From Bacteroidetes bacterium CG2_30_32_10 (GTDB taxonomy: Bacteria > Bacteroidota > Bacteroidia > Bacteroidales > CG2-30-32-10), in NCBI GenBank assembly GCA_001872995.1, contig MNXO01000148.1, positions 1 through 19,157 of the forward strand: a stretch of 19,157 nucleotides of DNA. Reading direction: 5' to 3'. Made by a program: the position numbers and the translations under genes. The notes under the pieces were generated by a model. The model searched no databases. It was not told the DNA's origin and saw only the letters and a list, made by a program, of their open reading frames with translations. Numbering within the stretch: position 1 is the stretch's first letter; each line of letters opens with the position of its first letter. Positions 1 through 8,840 of this stretch are shown piece by piece.

Positions 1-78
1 AGAACCTATTTTCTCAGTGTTGCTTTTAGAATTTAATTAATTTTAAAAAAAAAAAATTTAACATATAAATATCTGATT

Positions 79-1368
79 ATGAAAAAAATAAATTTAAAAA
101 TTGCATTTATCCTGATAATTACTGCTTTTGCTGTATTTTATGGATGTATTAAAAAAGATATTGACGTAACTCCTAATGTACCTTACGTTGATTTTAAAGC
201 AAATAAGTCAATTAAAAGCTTAATTGATGGTTATATAAGTGGTGTTGATACCATTAAAGAAGATTGGATTATAAAAGGAGTTGTTACTGCAAACGATGAA
301 TCAGGAAATTTTTACAAAACATTGTATATTCAGGATGATTCCGCTGCAATTAATATACAAATTGACCGTTCAAATATGTTTAATGCATTTAAGGTTGGTC
401 AGGTAGTTTATATAAAGCTTAAAGGTTTATGTTTAGGCAACTATGGCGGGATGATCCAAATAGGTTTCCCTTATACTGATGCAGGAAGTCCTACTTGTGG
501 CAGAATACCTGATGTTTTTGTGGATGACCATTTATTTAGAGATAGTATGCCAGGTAATCCTCCTACTCCATTAACAATAAATGATATTAATACTTTAAAT
601 GATAGCTATAAAGGGAAATTAGTTAAACTAACTGGAGTTGTTTTTGAAACTCCTTGCGAAGCATATTCTTTGGATTATTCAGCTACATCAAATAATATTA
701 TAGATAAGCAAGGAAACAAAATTGTATTAAGAACAAGTAATTTTGCCACATTTAGAGCTAAAGGCTTACCTATTGATACAGGTACTGTTATTGGCATATA
801 TAGCACATACAATGGAGCAAAACAATTTGCTATTCGCGATTTAAATGATGTTATTTATCAACAACCATGCCCATCTGCATTTGTAAATATTGTTAATGAA
901 AGTTTTGCTTCAGGAACATTGGGAGTATTTAAACAATATAGTGTTTTAGGTACTGATGTATGGAATTATGGTACTTATAGTGGCAAATATTATGCTCAAA
1001 TTACAGGGTATGCCTCTGGTACAGCTAATGAAGACTGGCTTATTTCTCCTGCAGTGAATATGGATGCTTATTTTGATGAATCCTTAATTTTTGAAACAGC
1101 TACCAAATATGACAATCCTGCAGGTACCTTGAAATTATATTGGTCAAATAATTATAGTGGCACAGATAATCCAAATAATGCTACTTGGACGGAAATAGCT
1201 CCAATTAACTTATCCACTGGCAATTTTACCTGGGTTTCTTCTGGTAATATTGATTTTTCAGCCATATCGGGCAACAAAGTATACTTTGCGTTCAAGTACA
1301 CTTGTGCTGCAAATAATAAGCCTACATGGGAAGTAACCAACATCAGGTTAAGAGGAAAAAAGAATTAA
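79..1368 (+). CDS. Exported lipoprotein, DUF5689 plus choice-of-anchor J-like domain
   Basis: This 429-aa protein begins with a lipoprotein signal peptide: MKK, a hydrophobic run to about residue 20, then a lipobox-like VFYGC with Cys23, so it is probably anchored at the cell surface or outer membrane. Residues about 36-262 resemble the DUF5689 family of Bacteroidetes, with an OB-fold-like stretch (DWIIKGVVTAND, LYIQDDSAAINIQID) repeated in weaker form further on (LVKLTGVVFETP). Residues about 270-427 look like a choice-of-anchor J/jelly-roll domain (NESFASGTLGVFKQYS, ANEDWLISPAVNMD), often found on secreted Bacteroidetes proteins and suspected to bind carbohydrate or protein. No catalytic motif is visible, so the function is unknown. 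The ATG at 79 is the only start that gives an intact signal peptide. The gene ends just before an intrinsic terminator. The family call is from memory of motifs. Confidence 0.85.
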   Translation: MKKINLKIAFILIITAFAVFYGCIKKDIDVTPNVPYVDFKANKSIKSLIDGYISGVDTIKEDWIIKGVVTANDESGNFYKTLYIQDDSAAINIQIDRSNMFNAFKVGQVVYIKLKGLCLGNYGGMIQIGFPYTDAGSPTCGRIPDVFVDDHLFRDSMPGNPPTPLTINDINTLNDSYKGKLVKLTGVVFETPCEAYSLDYSATSNNIIDKQGNKIVLRTSNFATFRAKGLPIDTGTVIGIYSTYNGAKQFAIRDLNDVIYQQPCPSAFVNIVNESFASGTLGVFKQYSVLGTDVWNYGTYSGKYYAQITGYASGTANEDWLISPAVNMDAYFDESLIFETATKYDNPAGTLKLYWSNNYSGTDNPNNATWTEIAPINLSTGNFTWVSSGNIDFSAISGNKVYFAFKYTCAANNKPTWEVTNIRLRGKKN

Positions 1369-1383
1369 TTTTCAAAATTTTAT

Positions 1384-1416
1384 AAAAAAAGTCTGAATTT
1401 ATTCAGGCTTTTTTTA
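1384..1416 (+). terminator. Intrinsic terminator after the DUF5689 lipoprotein gene
   Basis: A 9-bp stem AGTCTGAAT / ATTCAGGCT (1390-1398 and 1401-1409, one G-T pair) has A residues on its 5' side and is followed by a run of T. It lies about 20 nt after the stop at 1368. The A-tract on the other side could also let it work on the opposite strand. Confidence 0.8.
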
Positions 1417-1430
1417 TTTGCTAAAAAATA

Positions 1431-1460
1431 ATTGTAAATGACAAAAAATAGGTATTTTTG
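1431..1460 (+). promoter_or_regulatory. Bacteroidetes-type promoter for the mannosyltransferase-pyrC operon
   Basis: TATTTTTG at 1453-1460 matches the -7 consensus TAnnTTTG. ATTG at 1431-1434, 18 nt upstream, can serve as the -33 element. Transcription would start near 1465, giving a leader of about 55 nt before the ATG at 1520. This is a motif match only. Confidence 0.5.
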
Positions 1461-1519
1461 AAAAAAAATAACAAAAAGAACTAAACTTAAATAATAAAAT
1501 TATACAAAATTAAACACCA

Positions 1520-2269
1520 ATGACTGATAGTATTGTTATCATTCCAACTTATAAAGAGAAGGAAAACATTGAAAAAATAATACGCAAAGTATTTTCGTTG
1601 AGCAAAGAGTTTCATATTCTTATTATAGAAGACAATTCGCCAGATGGAACTGCTGATATTGTTCGTAAATTGATGATTGAATTTTCTGAAAAGCTTTTTA
1701 TGGAAGAACGAAAAGGCAAATTAGGTTTAGGAACTGCTTATATTCACGGTTTTAAATGGGCATTGAAACACACTTATCAATTTATTTTTGAAATGGATGC
1801 CGATTTTTCTCATAATCCTGATGATTTATTGCGTTTATACAATGCTTGTGCGGTTAAAGGTGGCGATGTTGCAATAGGTTCCAGATATATTAATGGCGTA
1901 AATGTGGTTAATTGGCCCATGGGGCGTGTTTTAATGTCTTATTATGCGTCTGCTTATGTGAGATTTATAACCCGAATGAAAATAAGAGATACTACTGCTG
2001 GTTTTAAGTGTTATAAAAGAGAAGTTTTAGAAACCATCGATTTAAATAAAGTTAAATTTACTGGCTATGCTTTTCAGATTGAAATGAAGTTTACTGCTTG
2101 GAAACTCGGATTTAAAATCATAGAAGTGCCTATTATATTTACAGATAGAACCGAAGGACAATCGAAAATGAGCAAAGGTATTTTCAAAGAAGCGGTGTTG
2201 GGTGTCTTATCGCTTAAATTAAAAAGCTTCTTCAGAAAATACAAAAGAGTTAGTGTTGTAAATAATTAA
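1520..2269 (+). CDS. Polyprenol monophosphomannose synthase-like glycosyltransferase (GT2, Dpm1 type)
   Basis: This 249-aa protein is a family-2 glycosyltransferase of the dolichol-phosphate mannose synthase type. Such enzymes transfer a sugar, usually mannose from GDP-mannose, to a polyprenyl phosphate at the cytoplasmic face of the membrane. The nucleotide-binding start (SIVIIPTYKEKENIEKII), the second loop EDNSPDGTADIV (about 37-48), the metal-binding DAD at 93-95 (FEMDADFSHNPDD) and the C-terminal R-x-x-G-x-SKMS motif near 210-219 are all present. There are no C-terminal membrane helices, so it is the short soluble or peripheral form. It starts a close operon with dihydroorotase and a DUF4296 lipoprotein, an order I recall as recurrent in Bacteroidetes. 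The identity of the donor sugar is inferred from the family. It could instead use glucose or another sugar. Confidence 0.88.
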   Translation: MTDSIVIIPTYKEKENIEKIIRKVFSLSKEFHILIIEDNSPDGTADIVRKLMIEFSEKLFMEERKGKLGLGTAYIHGFKWALKHTYQFIFEMDADFSHNPDDLLRLYNACAVKGGDVAIGSRYINGVNVVNWPMGRVLMSYYASAYVRFITRMKIRDTTAGFKCYKREVLETIDLNKVKFTGYAFQIEMKFTAWKLGFKIIEVPIIFTDRTEGQSKMSKGIFKEAVLGVLSLKLKSFFRKYKRVSVVNN

Positions 2270-2283
2270 ATAAAAAATTATTT

Positions 2284-3639
2284 ATGGCTACAACCTTCAT
2301 CATCAATGCAAATATCGTTAATGAAGGCGAAATATTTATTGGTGATATCCTGATTGAAGATGGATATATCTCTAAAATAATCAGAAAAACAACTGGTTTT
2401 CAAAAACCTTCTGAGTATTTTGCCGATATTGTTATTGATGCAACTGACAAATTTCTCATACCAGGTGTAATTGATTGTCATGTTCATTTTCGCGAACCAG
2501 GATTAACCTATAAAGCCGATATCTTTTCAGAATCAAGAGCTGCAGTTGCGGGTGGTGTTACTTCATTTATGGAAATGCCTAATACCATTCCCAATGCAAC
2601 TACGCTTGAAATTTTAGAAGAAAAATATAAAATAGCTTCCGAAAAATCAATAGCAAATTATTCGTTTTTTATTGGTGGAAACAATAGCAATGTCAATGAG
2701 TTGTTAGGTGTAAGTAAAAAAAATGTTTGTGGTATCAAGCTGTTTTTGGGTGCATCTACCGGAAACATGCTTACCAATCAATTGGAAGTATTAGAACAAA
2801 TTTTTTCAAATGCAAGCGTTCCCATTGCAGCACATTGCGAAGACGAAGAGATAATCAACAATAATATTGCTAAATTCAAAGAAAAATATGGCGAAAATGC
2901 ACCATATCAATTTCATTCAGAAATAAGGAGCGAAGAAGCTTGTTATAAATCAACAAAATTTGCTATTGAACTTGCCAAGAAACACAATACTCGTCTTCAT
3001 ATCACCCATGTTTCTACGACAAAAGAGCTTGAATTACTTAAAAATTCATTACCATTAACTAATAAAAACATCACTGCCGAGGTATGTCCGCATTATTTAT
3101 GGTTTGATGATTCTGATTATGCTGATGAGAAAGGATTTATCAAATGCAATCCATCTATTAAAAGTGCCAATGATAAAACTGCTTTATTGGAAGGTTTGTT
3201 AAACAATACCATTGATATTATTACTACCGACCATGCACCTCACACCATTGAAGAGAAGCAACAAACTTATTTCAATTGTCCATCAGGAATTGCTTCCATA
3301 GAGCATTCGCTATTAATAATGCTAGAATTATATAAACTAAACAAAATTACGCTCGAAAAAGTGATTGATAAAATGTGTCATTCGCCTGCTATTTGTTATA
3401 ATATTGAAAAACGTGGGTTTATAAAAGTAGGTTATTGGGCAGATATTGTTCTGCTTGATATGCAATCTAATTGGAAAGCAGAAAAATCGAATATAGTATC
3501 CAAATGCGGATGGTCGCCATACCAAGAAATTATGTTTCATTCAAAAATTACACATACCTTTGTAAATGGAAACCTTGTTTATTATCAAAACCACTTTAAG
3601 GCTAATATGAAAGGAAAACGCTTGTTATTTACTAGGTAA
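2284..3639 (+). CDS. pyrC: Dihydroorotase
   Basis: This 451-aa amidohydrolase is a dihydroorotase, which interconverts N-carbamoyl-aspartate and dihydroorotate in the third step of pyrimidine synthesis. Metal and substrate residues are intact: DCHVHFREPG (His66, His68 and the substrate-binding Arg), Lys152 in GIKLFLGASTGN as the likely carboxylated bridging lysine, AHCED (His184), ITHVST (His242) and TTDHAPH (catalytic Asp316). FREPG and the length separate it from the hydantoinase-like paralogue at 12171-13550. It starts 14 nt after the glycosyltransferase stop and its stop is 7 nt before the DUF4296 start, so the three are likely cotranscribed. No PyrR-like attenuator was seen in front of the operon. 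Confidence 0.95.
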   Translation: MATTFIINANIVNEGEIFIGDILIEDGYISKIIRKTTGFQKPSEYFADIVIDATDKFLIPGVIDCHVHFREPGLTYKADIFSESRAAVAGGVTSFMEMPNTIPNATTLEILEEKYKIASEKSIANYSFFIGGNNSNVNELLGVSKKNVCGIKLFLGASTGNMLTNQLEVLEQIFSNASVPIAAHCEDEEIINNNIAKFKEKYGENAPYQFHSEIRSEEACYKSTKFAIELAKKHNTRLHITHVSTTKELELLKNSLPLTNKNITAEVCPHYLWFDDSDYADEKGFIKCNPSIKSANDKTALLEGLLNNTIDIITTDHAPHTIEEKQQTYFNCPSGIASIEHSLLIMLELYKLNKITLEKVIDKMCHSPAICYNIEKRGFIKVGYWADIVLLDMQSNWKAEKSNIVSKCGWSPYQEIMFHSKITHTFVNGNLVYYQNHFKANMKGKRLLFTR

Positions 3640-3646
3640 TAAACAA

Positions 3647-4015
3647 ATGAAGAACTATATGAAAAAAATATTTATTTTACTTTTAATAACAGCTTTTTTT
3701 TCTTGTAAAAAGACTCAACCTAATGATAATTCAATTGCTTCCAAAGATATATTATCAAATAATCAAATGATAGCAATATTAGTAGATATTCATTTTATTG
3801 AAGCTGATTTGTTTTTAAAACAAAACAGCGGAAAAGATGTTAAATACTATACCCAATATTATTATAATTTTTTAATAAACAAATATCATATAACCTACAA
3901 ACAATTTAAAGCAAATATTGGCTATTATTCTTCTAATATCAAAGAGTTTGAAAATATATACGAACAGGTTGTTACTACTATGAGCCAGAAACAAGGTGAG
4001 ATTTACAAAAAATAA
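3647..4015 (+). CDS. DUF4296-family small lipoprotein
   Basis: This 122-aa protein has a short lipoprotein signal peptide (KKIFILLLITAFFSC, Cys20), a low-complexity linker, and a conserved-looking core with LSNNQMIAILVDIHFIEAD near residues 36-53. That core is typical of the DUF4296 family of small Bacteroidetes lipoproteins found beside pyrC. It follows dihydroorotase by 7 nt and is the last gene of the operon. Two in-frame starts are possible, ATG at 3647 and ATG at 3659. The second (MKKIF) gives a more usual signal peptide, but the first sits closer to the previous stop. The function is unknown. The family is assigned from the motif and context, not a search. Confidence 0.75.
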   Translation: MKNYMKKIFILLLITAFFSCKKTQPNDNSIASKDILSNNQMIAILVDIHFIEADLFLKQNSGKDVKYYTQYYYNFLINKYHITYKQFKANIGYYSSNIKEFENIYEQVVTTMSQKQGEIYKK

Positions 4016-4078
4016 TATTTAAATTATTATGATGGATGCTCATTTGCAAGGTTTACATTAATTAAAAAAATCTTCTTT

Positions 4079-6772
4079 ATGTTAACAAAAAATCTGTATA
4101 AAACTTTATTCCTGCTTTTGTTGTTAATCGTAATTTCTTCCTGCGGGAAAAGGCACTTGATAAAAGACAATGCCTATCGTGAGCAAGTAAAAGAAATGTT
4201 TATAAAACAGAAAGAGCTTGCAAAAGGGCGAAACGAACAACTTTTTTCTGTTTTTGATAAAAACATGACAATTCAGGAGCGAGAAGCAATGGAATTTTTA
4301 TATGCTTATATGCCATTAAGCGACCTTGCCGATTATAATGGTGATTATTTTCTTTCAAATGTAAGATTAGCAATAGATATAAGAAATAAAATGCCTTGGG
4401 GAAAATCGATACCAGAAGCTGAATTTCTGCATTTCGTTTTACCGATTAGGGTTAATAATGAAGACCTCGACAGCTTTAGAATAAACATCCATCAGGAGCT
4501 TTCCGAACGAATTAAAGGTTTGTCAATGTATGATGCAGCATTGGAAATAAATCATTGGTGTCACGAGAAAGTAACCTACAAGGGAAGTGACGAAAGAACG
4601 AGTTCGCCTCTAAATTCTATTAAAAACGCTATTGGAAGATGCGGCGAAGAATCTACATTTACTGTAGCTGCAATGCGAACTGTTGGAATTCCTGCCAGAC
4701 AAGTATATACGCCTCGCTGGGCTCACACCGACGACAATCATGCTTGGGTAGAAGTATGGATAGAAGGCAAATGGTATTTTTTGGGTGCTTGCGAACCAGA
4801 ACCAGAATTGAATATGGGTTGGTTTGATGAACCTTCGCGAAGAACCATGCTTATTCATACAAGAGCTTATGGTGCATACAATGGTAATGAACCCGTGATA
4901 TTAAAACAAGAAAGATTTTCGGAACTCAATCTAATTTCAAATTATGCACCTTGTAAAACTTTTATTGTTAAAGTAACCGATAAAAACAACAAGCCAATTG
5001 ATAGTGCTCAAGTTGAATATCTATTATATAATTATGCCGAATTTTATCCTATTGCCAAAGGCTTTACGAATATCAACGGAACTCATAACATTACTACCGG
5101 GCTTGGTGATTTGATAGTATGGGCAAATAAAAGCAATACATTTGGATTTAAAAAAATATCTGTCAGCAATACTGATACCGTTTTAATCACTTTAAATGAT
5201 GATATTCCAGTAAATGTGAGTTTCAATTATGATATGGTGCCCCCTGTTAAACCAGAACCAAGGTTCGATTCTACTAAGGGACTTGAAAATAACCAAAAGC
5301 GACTTTTGAATGAAGATTCAATAAGAATATCCTATATGAAAACTTTTAAAGATACTGTTAATGCAAAGAAATTTGCATACAAACTTTCTTTAAACACCGA
5401 CAGTGTTGTGAATGTTTTGGTAAAAAGTATGGGAAACTGGAATGAAATTGAGAATTTTCTTACTCAGTCAAACGATATTATTAAAAGAAAATGGGCTTTA
5501 AAATTATTATATTCATTGAGCGATAAAGATTTAAGAGACACAAAAGCGAGCGTGTTAAATGATCATTTTTCTAATGGATTTGATTTTTTTAATATTAAAA
5601 ACAAATATGAGCCAGATTTTTATGCAAAATACGTACTTTCTCCTCGAATTGGAAATGAATTCATTCGTCCTTGGAGGTCATTCCTGCTTAAATATTTCAA
5701 AAAAAGCTTTATTATTAATGTTCAAAACAATGTCAATCATTTGGTAAGCTGGATAAAAAGCAATATTAAAATCGATAATATTGCCAATCTCCACTCACGT
5801 GCTCCATTATCTCCACAAGGAGTTGCCGAATTGCTGGTATCTGATAGCAAATCAAGAGATATATTTTTTGTGGCTGTTTGTAGAACTTTCGGTATTCCTT
5901 CAAGATTAGAGCAAACAACTGCAATACCACAATATTATAATGGAGAAAATTGGATTAATATTTATTTTGACCCCATTAGACAACCCAATGGACAAGGTTT
6001 TATTCATTTTATCAATGCAAATTCAAATACAGAGCCTAAATACGCTACTAACTTTACAATAGGACGTTTTGAAAATGGCACTTTTAAAACTTTAGAATTT
6101 GATTTTGATAAGAAATTGTGCGATTTTCCTCAAGAACAAGAAGTAGAATCGGGAAATTACATTGCTGTTACCGGTAACCGTATGGCAGATGGAACGGTGC
6201 TTTCAACACTTTCTTTTTTTGAAGTAAAAAAAAATGAAAAGATTGATGTTGTAATTAATTTAAGAGAAAGAAGCGAAAATGCTATAATAATTGGTAAAAT
6301 AGCTCCCAAAGATTTTACTTTTACTAAGTTTAAAGAAACAAAAAAGAGCAATCTTAGCGAAATAACTTCGGATAGAGGCAGTATCTTAATCTGGATAGAA
6401 CCAGACAAAGAACCGTCTAAACACATTTTGGCTGATTTGCCTTTGTTTAAAGATAGTTTTGAAAAATGGGGTGGAAATATTCTTTTCCTTTTATCAAAAG
6501 ACAAGCTAAGCAATTCTTTTAATCCCAATAGTTACATTAACTTGCCTAAACAAAGCTTTTTTGCGTATGATGACGATTTACTTTTGCTTACTGCTCTTGA
6601 AAATATTGTTAAACAAATCCTCAAATTCAATTATCCCATCATAATTACCATTGATAACAAAGGAAATATTTTGTATTTGTCGGAAGGATATAAAATTGGC
6701 ATTGGAGAGCAATTAAACAAGGAGATTCTGAAAATGAATCAATGCAAAGTGAATACTTGTGGTAATAAATAG
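4079..6772 (+). CDS. Large lipoprotein with tandem transglutaminase-like domains and a thioredoxin-like tail
   Basis: This 897-aa protein starts with a lipoprotein signal (LLLLLIVISSC, Cys22). Residues about 150-260 form a transglutaminase/protease-like core with Cys188 in NAIGRCGEES and His221 in DDNHAWVEVW. The third catalytic position appears to be Glu239 in WYFLGACEPE rather than the usual Asp. Residues about 288-375 look like a carboxypeptidase-regulatory/Ig-like beta domain (KVTDKNNKPIDSAQVEY). Residues about 575-640 repeat the transglutaminase pattern (FFVAVCRTFGIPSR against FTVAAMRTVGIPAR), but Ser590 replaces the Cys and the His strand is not conserved, although Asp631 is in place. 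Residues about 765-885 resemble a thioredoxin fold without a CxxC (IIITIDNKGNILYLSEGY). It probably acts on peptides, cell wall or protein cross-links at the cell surface. Substrate and reaction are unknown. It lies 63 nt after the pyrC operon and 32 nt before ispH. Confidence 0.82.
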   Translation: MLTKNLYKTLFLLLLLIVISSCGKRHLIKDNAYREQVKEMFIKQKELAKGRNEQLFSVFDKNMTIQEREAMEFLYAYMPLSDLADYNGDYFLSNVRLAIDIRNKMPWGKSIPEAEFLHFVLPIRVNNEDLDSFRINIHQELSERIKGLSMYDAALEINHWCHEKVTYKGSDERTSSPLNSIKNAIGRCGEESTFTVAAMRTVGIPARQVYTPRWAHTDDNHAWVEVWIEGKWYFLGACEPEPELNMGWFDEPSRRTMLIHTRAYGAYNGNEPVILKQERFSELNLISNYAPCKTFIVKVTDKNNKPIDSAQVEYLLYNYAEFYPIAKGFTNINGTHNITTGLGDLIVWANKSNTFGFKKISVSNTDTVLITLNDDIPVNVSFNYDMVPPVKPEPRFDSTKGLENNQKRLLNEDSIRISYMKTFKDTVNAKKFAYKLSLNTDSVVNVLVKSMGNWNEIENFLTQSNDIIKRKWALKLLYSLSDKDLRDTKASVLNDHFSNGFDFFNIKNKYEPDFYAKYVLSPRIGNEFIRPWRSFLLKYFKKSFIINVQNNVNHLVSWIKSNIKIDNIANLHSRAPLSPQGVAELLVSDSKSRDIFFVAVCRTFGIPSRLEQTTAIPQYYNGENWINIYFDPIRQPNGQGFIHFINANSNTEPKYATNFTIGRFENGTFKTLEFDFDKKLCDFPQEQEVESGNYIAVTGNRMADGTVLSTLSFFEVKKNEKIDVVINLRERSENAIIIGKIAPKDFTFTKFKETKKSNLSEITSDRGSILIWIEPDKEPSKHILADLPLFKDSFEKWGGNILFLLSKDKLSNSFNPNSYINLPKQSFFAYDDDLLLLTALENIVKQILKFNYPIIITIDNKGNILYLSEGYKIGIGEQLNKEILKMNQCKVNTCGNK

Positions 6773-6804
6773 AATTCGATTTGTTTGTTTAGAAATAGAA
6801 TAAA

Positions 6805-7656
6805 ATGGGAGAGTTGCAATTAACAACTGAGATTGATAAAAATTCAGGATTTTGCTTTGGCGTTATTAGTGCTATTACTAAAGCAGAAAACACATTAGAA
6901 TCCAACAATAACTTATATTGCCTTGGCGAAATAGTTCACAATGATGAAGAAATAAAGCGATTGGAACAAAAAGGTTTAACCATTATTACTAAAACGGAAT
7001 TAGAAACAATTAGCAATAAAACAGTTTTATTTCGTGCACATGGCGAACCTCCATCGAGTTATGAAGTTGCTCATCGTAATAACAATACTATCATTGACGC
7101 TTCATGCCCTATTATTCTTAAACTTCAACAGATTGTTAAAAAATCTTATAATAATAAAGAGAATATTTATATTTTTGGCAAACGAAATCATCCAGAAATT
7201 ATTGCCATCAATGGACAGATAGACAACAAAGCCTTTGTTTTTGAGCGATTAGAAGAATTAGATTTAAAGAAAATTCCACCCAAAATTACACTTTATAGCC
7301 AAACTACACAATCGCTCGAAAAATTTAGAATTATCGTTAAAACTCTAATAGAAGCAGGCATTGTTGTTGATGTTAAGGATACAATATGTCGCCAAGTTTC
7401 TAATCGCGAGCCAAACCTTATCGAATTCTGTAAACGCTTTAATAAAATAATTTTCATTGCAGGCACCAACTCATCTAATGGGAAAGTATTATACAATATT
7501 TGCAAAAAAATTAATGAAGACACTCATTATGTAAGTTCTCCCGAACAAATTCAAAAAGAATGGTTCAATAGAAAAGATAAGGTGGGCATTTGTGGCGGAA
7601 CATCTACTCCTATGTGGTTGATGAAGAAAACAGAAGAAACAATACTTTCATTTTAA
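6805..7656 (+). CDS. ispH: 4-hydroxy-3-methylbut-2-enyl diphosphate reductase (IspH/LytB)
   Basis: This 283-aa protein is IspH, the last enzyme of the MEP isoprenoid pathway. It reduces HMBPP to isopentenyl and dimethylallyl diphosphate with a [4Fe-4S] cluster. The three cluster cysteines are present: Cys17 (NSGFCFGV), Cys101 (IIDASCPI) and Cys195 (KDTICRQVSNRE). Substrate-site residues match the family: His45 (IVHND), His79 (RAHGE), HPE at 129-131 with the proton-relay Glu131, Thr168 in SQTTQS, TNSSN near 221-225, and the C-terminal GICGGTSTP. The length is normal. The ATG at 6805 gives the usual short N-terminus. It may be cotranscribed with the transglutaminase lipoprotein gene 32 nt upstream, since no promoter-like motif is obvious between them. 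Confidence 0.95.
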   Translation: MGELQLTTEIDKNSGFCFGVISAITKAENTLESNNNLYCLGEIVHNDEEIKRLEQKGLTIITKTELETISNKTVLFRAHGEPPSSYEVAHRNNNTIIDASCPIILKLQQIVKKSYNNKENIYIFGKRNHPEIIAINGQIDNKAFVFERLEELDLKKIPPKITLYSQTTQSLEKFRIIVKTLIEAGIVVDVKDTICRQVSNREPNLIEFCKRFNKIIFIAGTNSSNGKVLYNICKKINEDTHYVSSPEQIQKEWFNRKDKVGICGGTSTPMWLMKKTEETILSF

Positions 7657-7665
7657 TCATTTTAT

Positions 7666-7715
7666 ACCAATTTTTTTTCTAAAAGATACAATCGTATTAG
7701 AAAAAACAGATTGGT
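7666..7715. repeat. Inverted repeat between convergent ispH and FISUMP genes
   Basis: ACCAAT at 7666-7671 pairs with ATTGGT at 7710-7715, and inside them a TTTTTTCTAA arm (7673-7682) pairs with TTAGAAAAAA (7697-7706), leaving a loop of about 14 nt. There is no T-run directly after either side, so it is not a standard intrinsic terminator. Its place between two convergent genes would fit transcription ending or mRNA 3'-end protection. Confidence 0.5.
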
Positions 7716-7772
7716 AAATGCCGATTTGCTTTGTGTTTATTTTTTTGAAATATTACAGAATGCTAAACGGTA

Positions 7773-8792
7773 TTAATTATCTTTCAAGCACCTTACGCTG
7801 AAACCAGATGTCTTTTTAATGTTTTCACGAAAAATATCATCAGAGCTAAAGTAAATAATTCGACACCACGATTCAGAAGCATTGCTTTCCGAAGATGACC
7901 ACCAAAAACCATTATCTTTGATGCCAACAAATGAACCAAGATTGCCATTACGATAACCTCCAGGAAGTGCATAAAAGTAAGTACTATTGGTAGCTCCAGT
8001 ATTTGGAACACTCCAATGAGTAATTCCTGCTTCTTTCAACTTTCCGCCTGCAGTTGTGTCGCCTCCTACATAATTTATTAATACTACCCATTCAGAATCG
8101 GTGGGAATATGCCAACCTAAAGGGCATAGTTTATTTGTATGAATAGCATCCCAATTATATAATGCACCATAAGTATTTTTATATGTAACAGAATCGTTGT
8201 TATACCAACAATAAGCAGGACTGCTAAGATTACTCCAAGTGGTTCCATCAGTTATAAGAGGTATCGTAGTTCCATCATTATATTTTGTAGTTTTTAGGTT
8301 CTCAACCATCCATATTTGTGTGCCAATGCCTACCGTATGATAAACATTTCCATCGATATCAGAAACAGTACCTGCATTTCCCTGAAGGGTTGTAAATGAA
8401 ATTTGATTTCCATAGCCTGCCCCTAATCTATTCGTTGCATAAGCCCTTACGTAATATTTAGTATTAATAGATAAATTTGTTAAGGTGCTTGTAAAATCAT
8501 CAATCCCAGTACCATCATTAGTATTGTTATTCGAAATTGTTGGCAATGGTAATGTACTCCAACATACTCCTTTTGCTGTTATCGGGAAACCACCGTCATA
8601 ATTGATATGTCCAGTGCAAATTGCGGTGGTAGAAGTTATTGATGTTGCATTGTTGGTAGTTAATATGGGTATTTGTTCTATTTGATTGTCATCATTTTTA
8701 TCTTTGCATGCGGTGAGAATTATTAGAAATATCCCGATTATGAATAAATATATTTTTATTGAATTATTTTTTTCTAATATCCAGTAAGTCAT
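7773..8792 (-). CDS. FISUMP-domain lipoprotein with fibronectin-III-like domain
   Basis: The reading frame is open from 8864, but I choose the ATG at 8792, giving 339 aa. From there the protein begins MTYWILEKNNSIKIYLF, then a hydrophobic segment and a lipobox LTAC with Cys29. The longer version would put that Cys at residue 53, and its start codon lies upstream of a promoter-like TACTTTTG on this strand (8822-8829). After a charged linker comes a beta-rich, fibronectin-III-like domain (TSTTAICTGHINYDGG, NTKYYVRAYATN). It is followed by a FISUMP (Fibrobacter succinogenes major paralogous) domain, with DGNVYHTVGIGTQIWM, ENLKTTKYNDG, ALYNWDAI, CPLGWHIPTDSEW and the final GFSVRCLKDN. The FISUMP domain is a surface domain of unknown activity, often in many paralogues. 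Convergent with ispH and divergent from the receptor gene. Confidence 0.85.
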   Translation of the reverse strand: MTYWILEKNNSIKIYLFIIGIFLIILTACKDKNDDNQIEQIPILTTNNATSITSTTAICTGHINYDGGFPITAKGVCWSTLPLPTISNNNTNDGTGIDDFTSTLTNLSINTKYYVRAYATNRLGAGYGNQISFTTLQGNAGTVSDIDGNVYHTVGIGTQIWMVENLKTTKYNDGTTIPLITDGTTWSNLSSPAYCWYNNDSVTYKNTYGALYNWDAIHTNKLCPLGWHIPTDSEWVVLINYVGGDTTAGGKLKEAGITHWSVPNTGATNSTYFYALPGGYRNGNLGSFVGIKDNGFWWSSSESNASESWCRIIYFSSDDIFRENIKKTSGFSVRCLKDN

Positions 8793-8821
8793 ATTTTTGA
8801 GAGTTTTTTTTATTTTATTTA

Positions 8822-8829
8822 CAAAAGTA
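8822..8829 (-). promoter_or_regulatory. -7-like element for the FISUMP gene
   Basis: On the minus strand this reads TACTTTTG, matching TAnnTTTG. Transcription would begin near 8816, between the element and the chosen ATG at 8792, so the alternative start at 8864 would lie outside the transcript. No good TTTG-type -33 box was found at the expected distance. Confidence 0.4.
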
Positions 8830-8840
8830 GTAATTATTTT

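Noticed and set aside
6157..6528. 123-aa open frame antisense to the transglutaminase lipoprotein gene
   Set aside because: It lies wholly inside a gene with good domain support; Leu/Ser-rich translation is expected from the complement of Lys/Glu/Asn-rich coding DNA.
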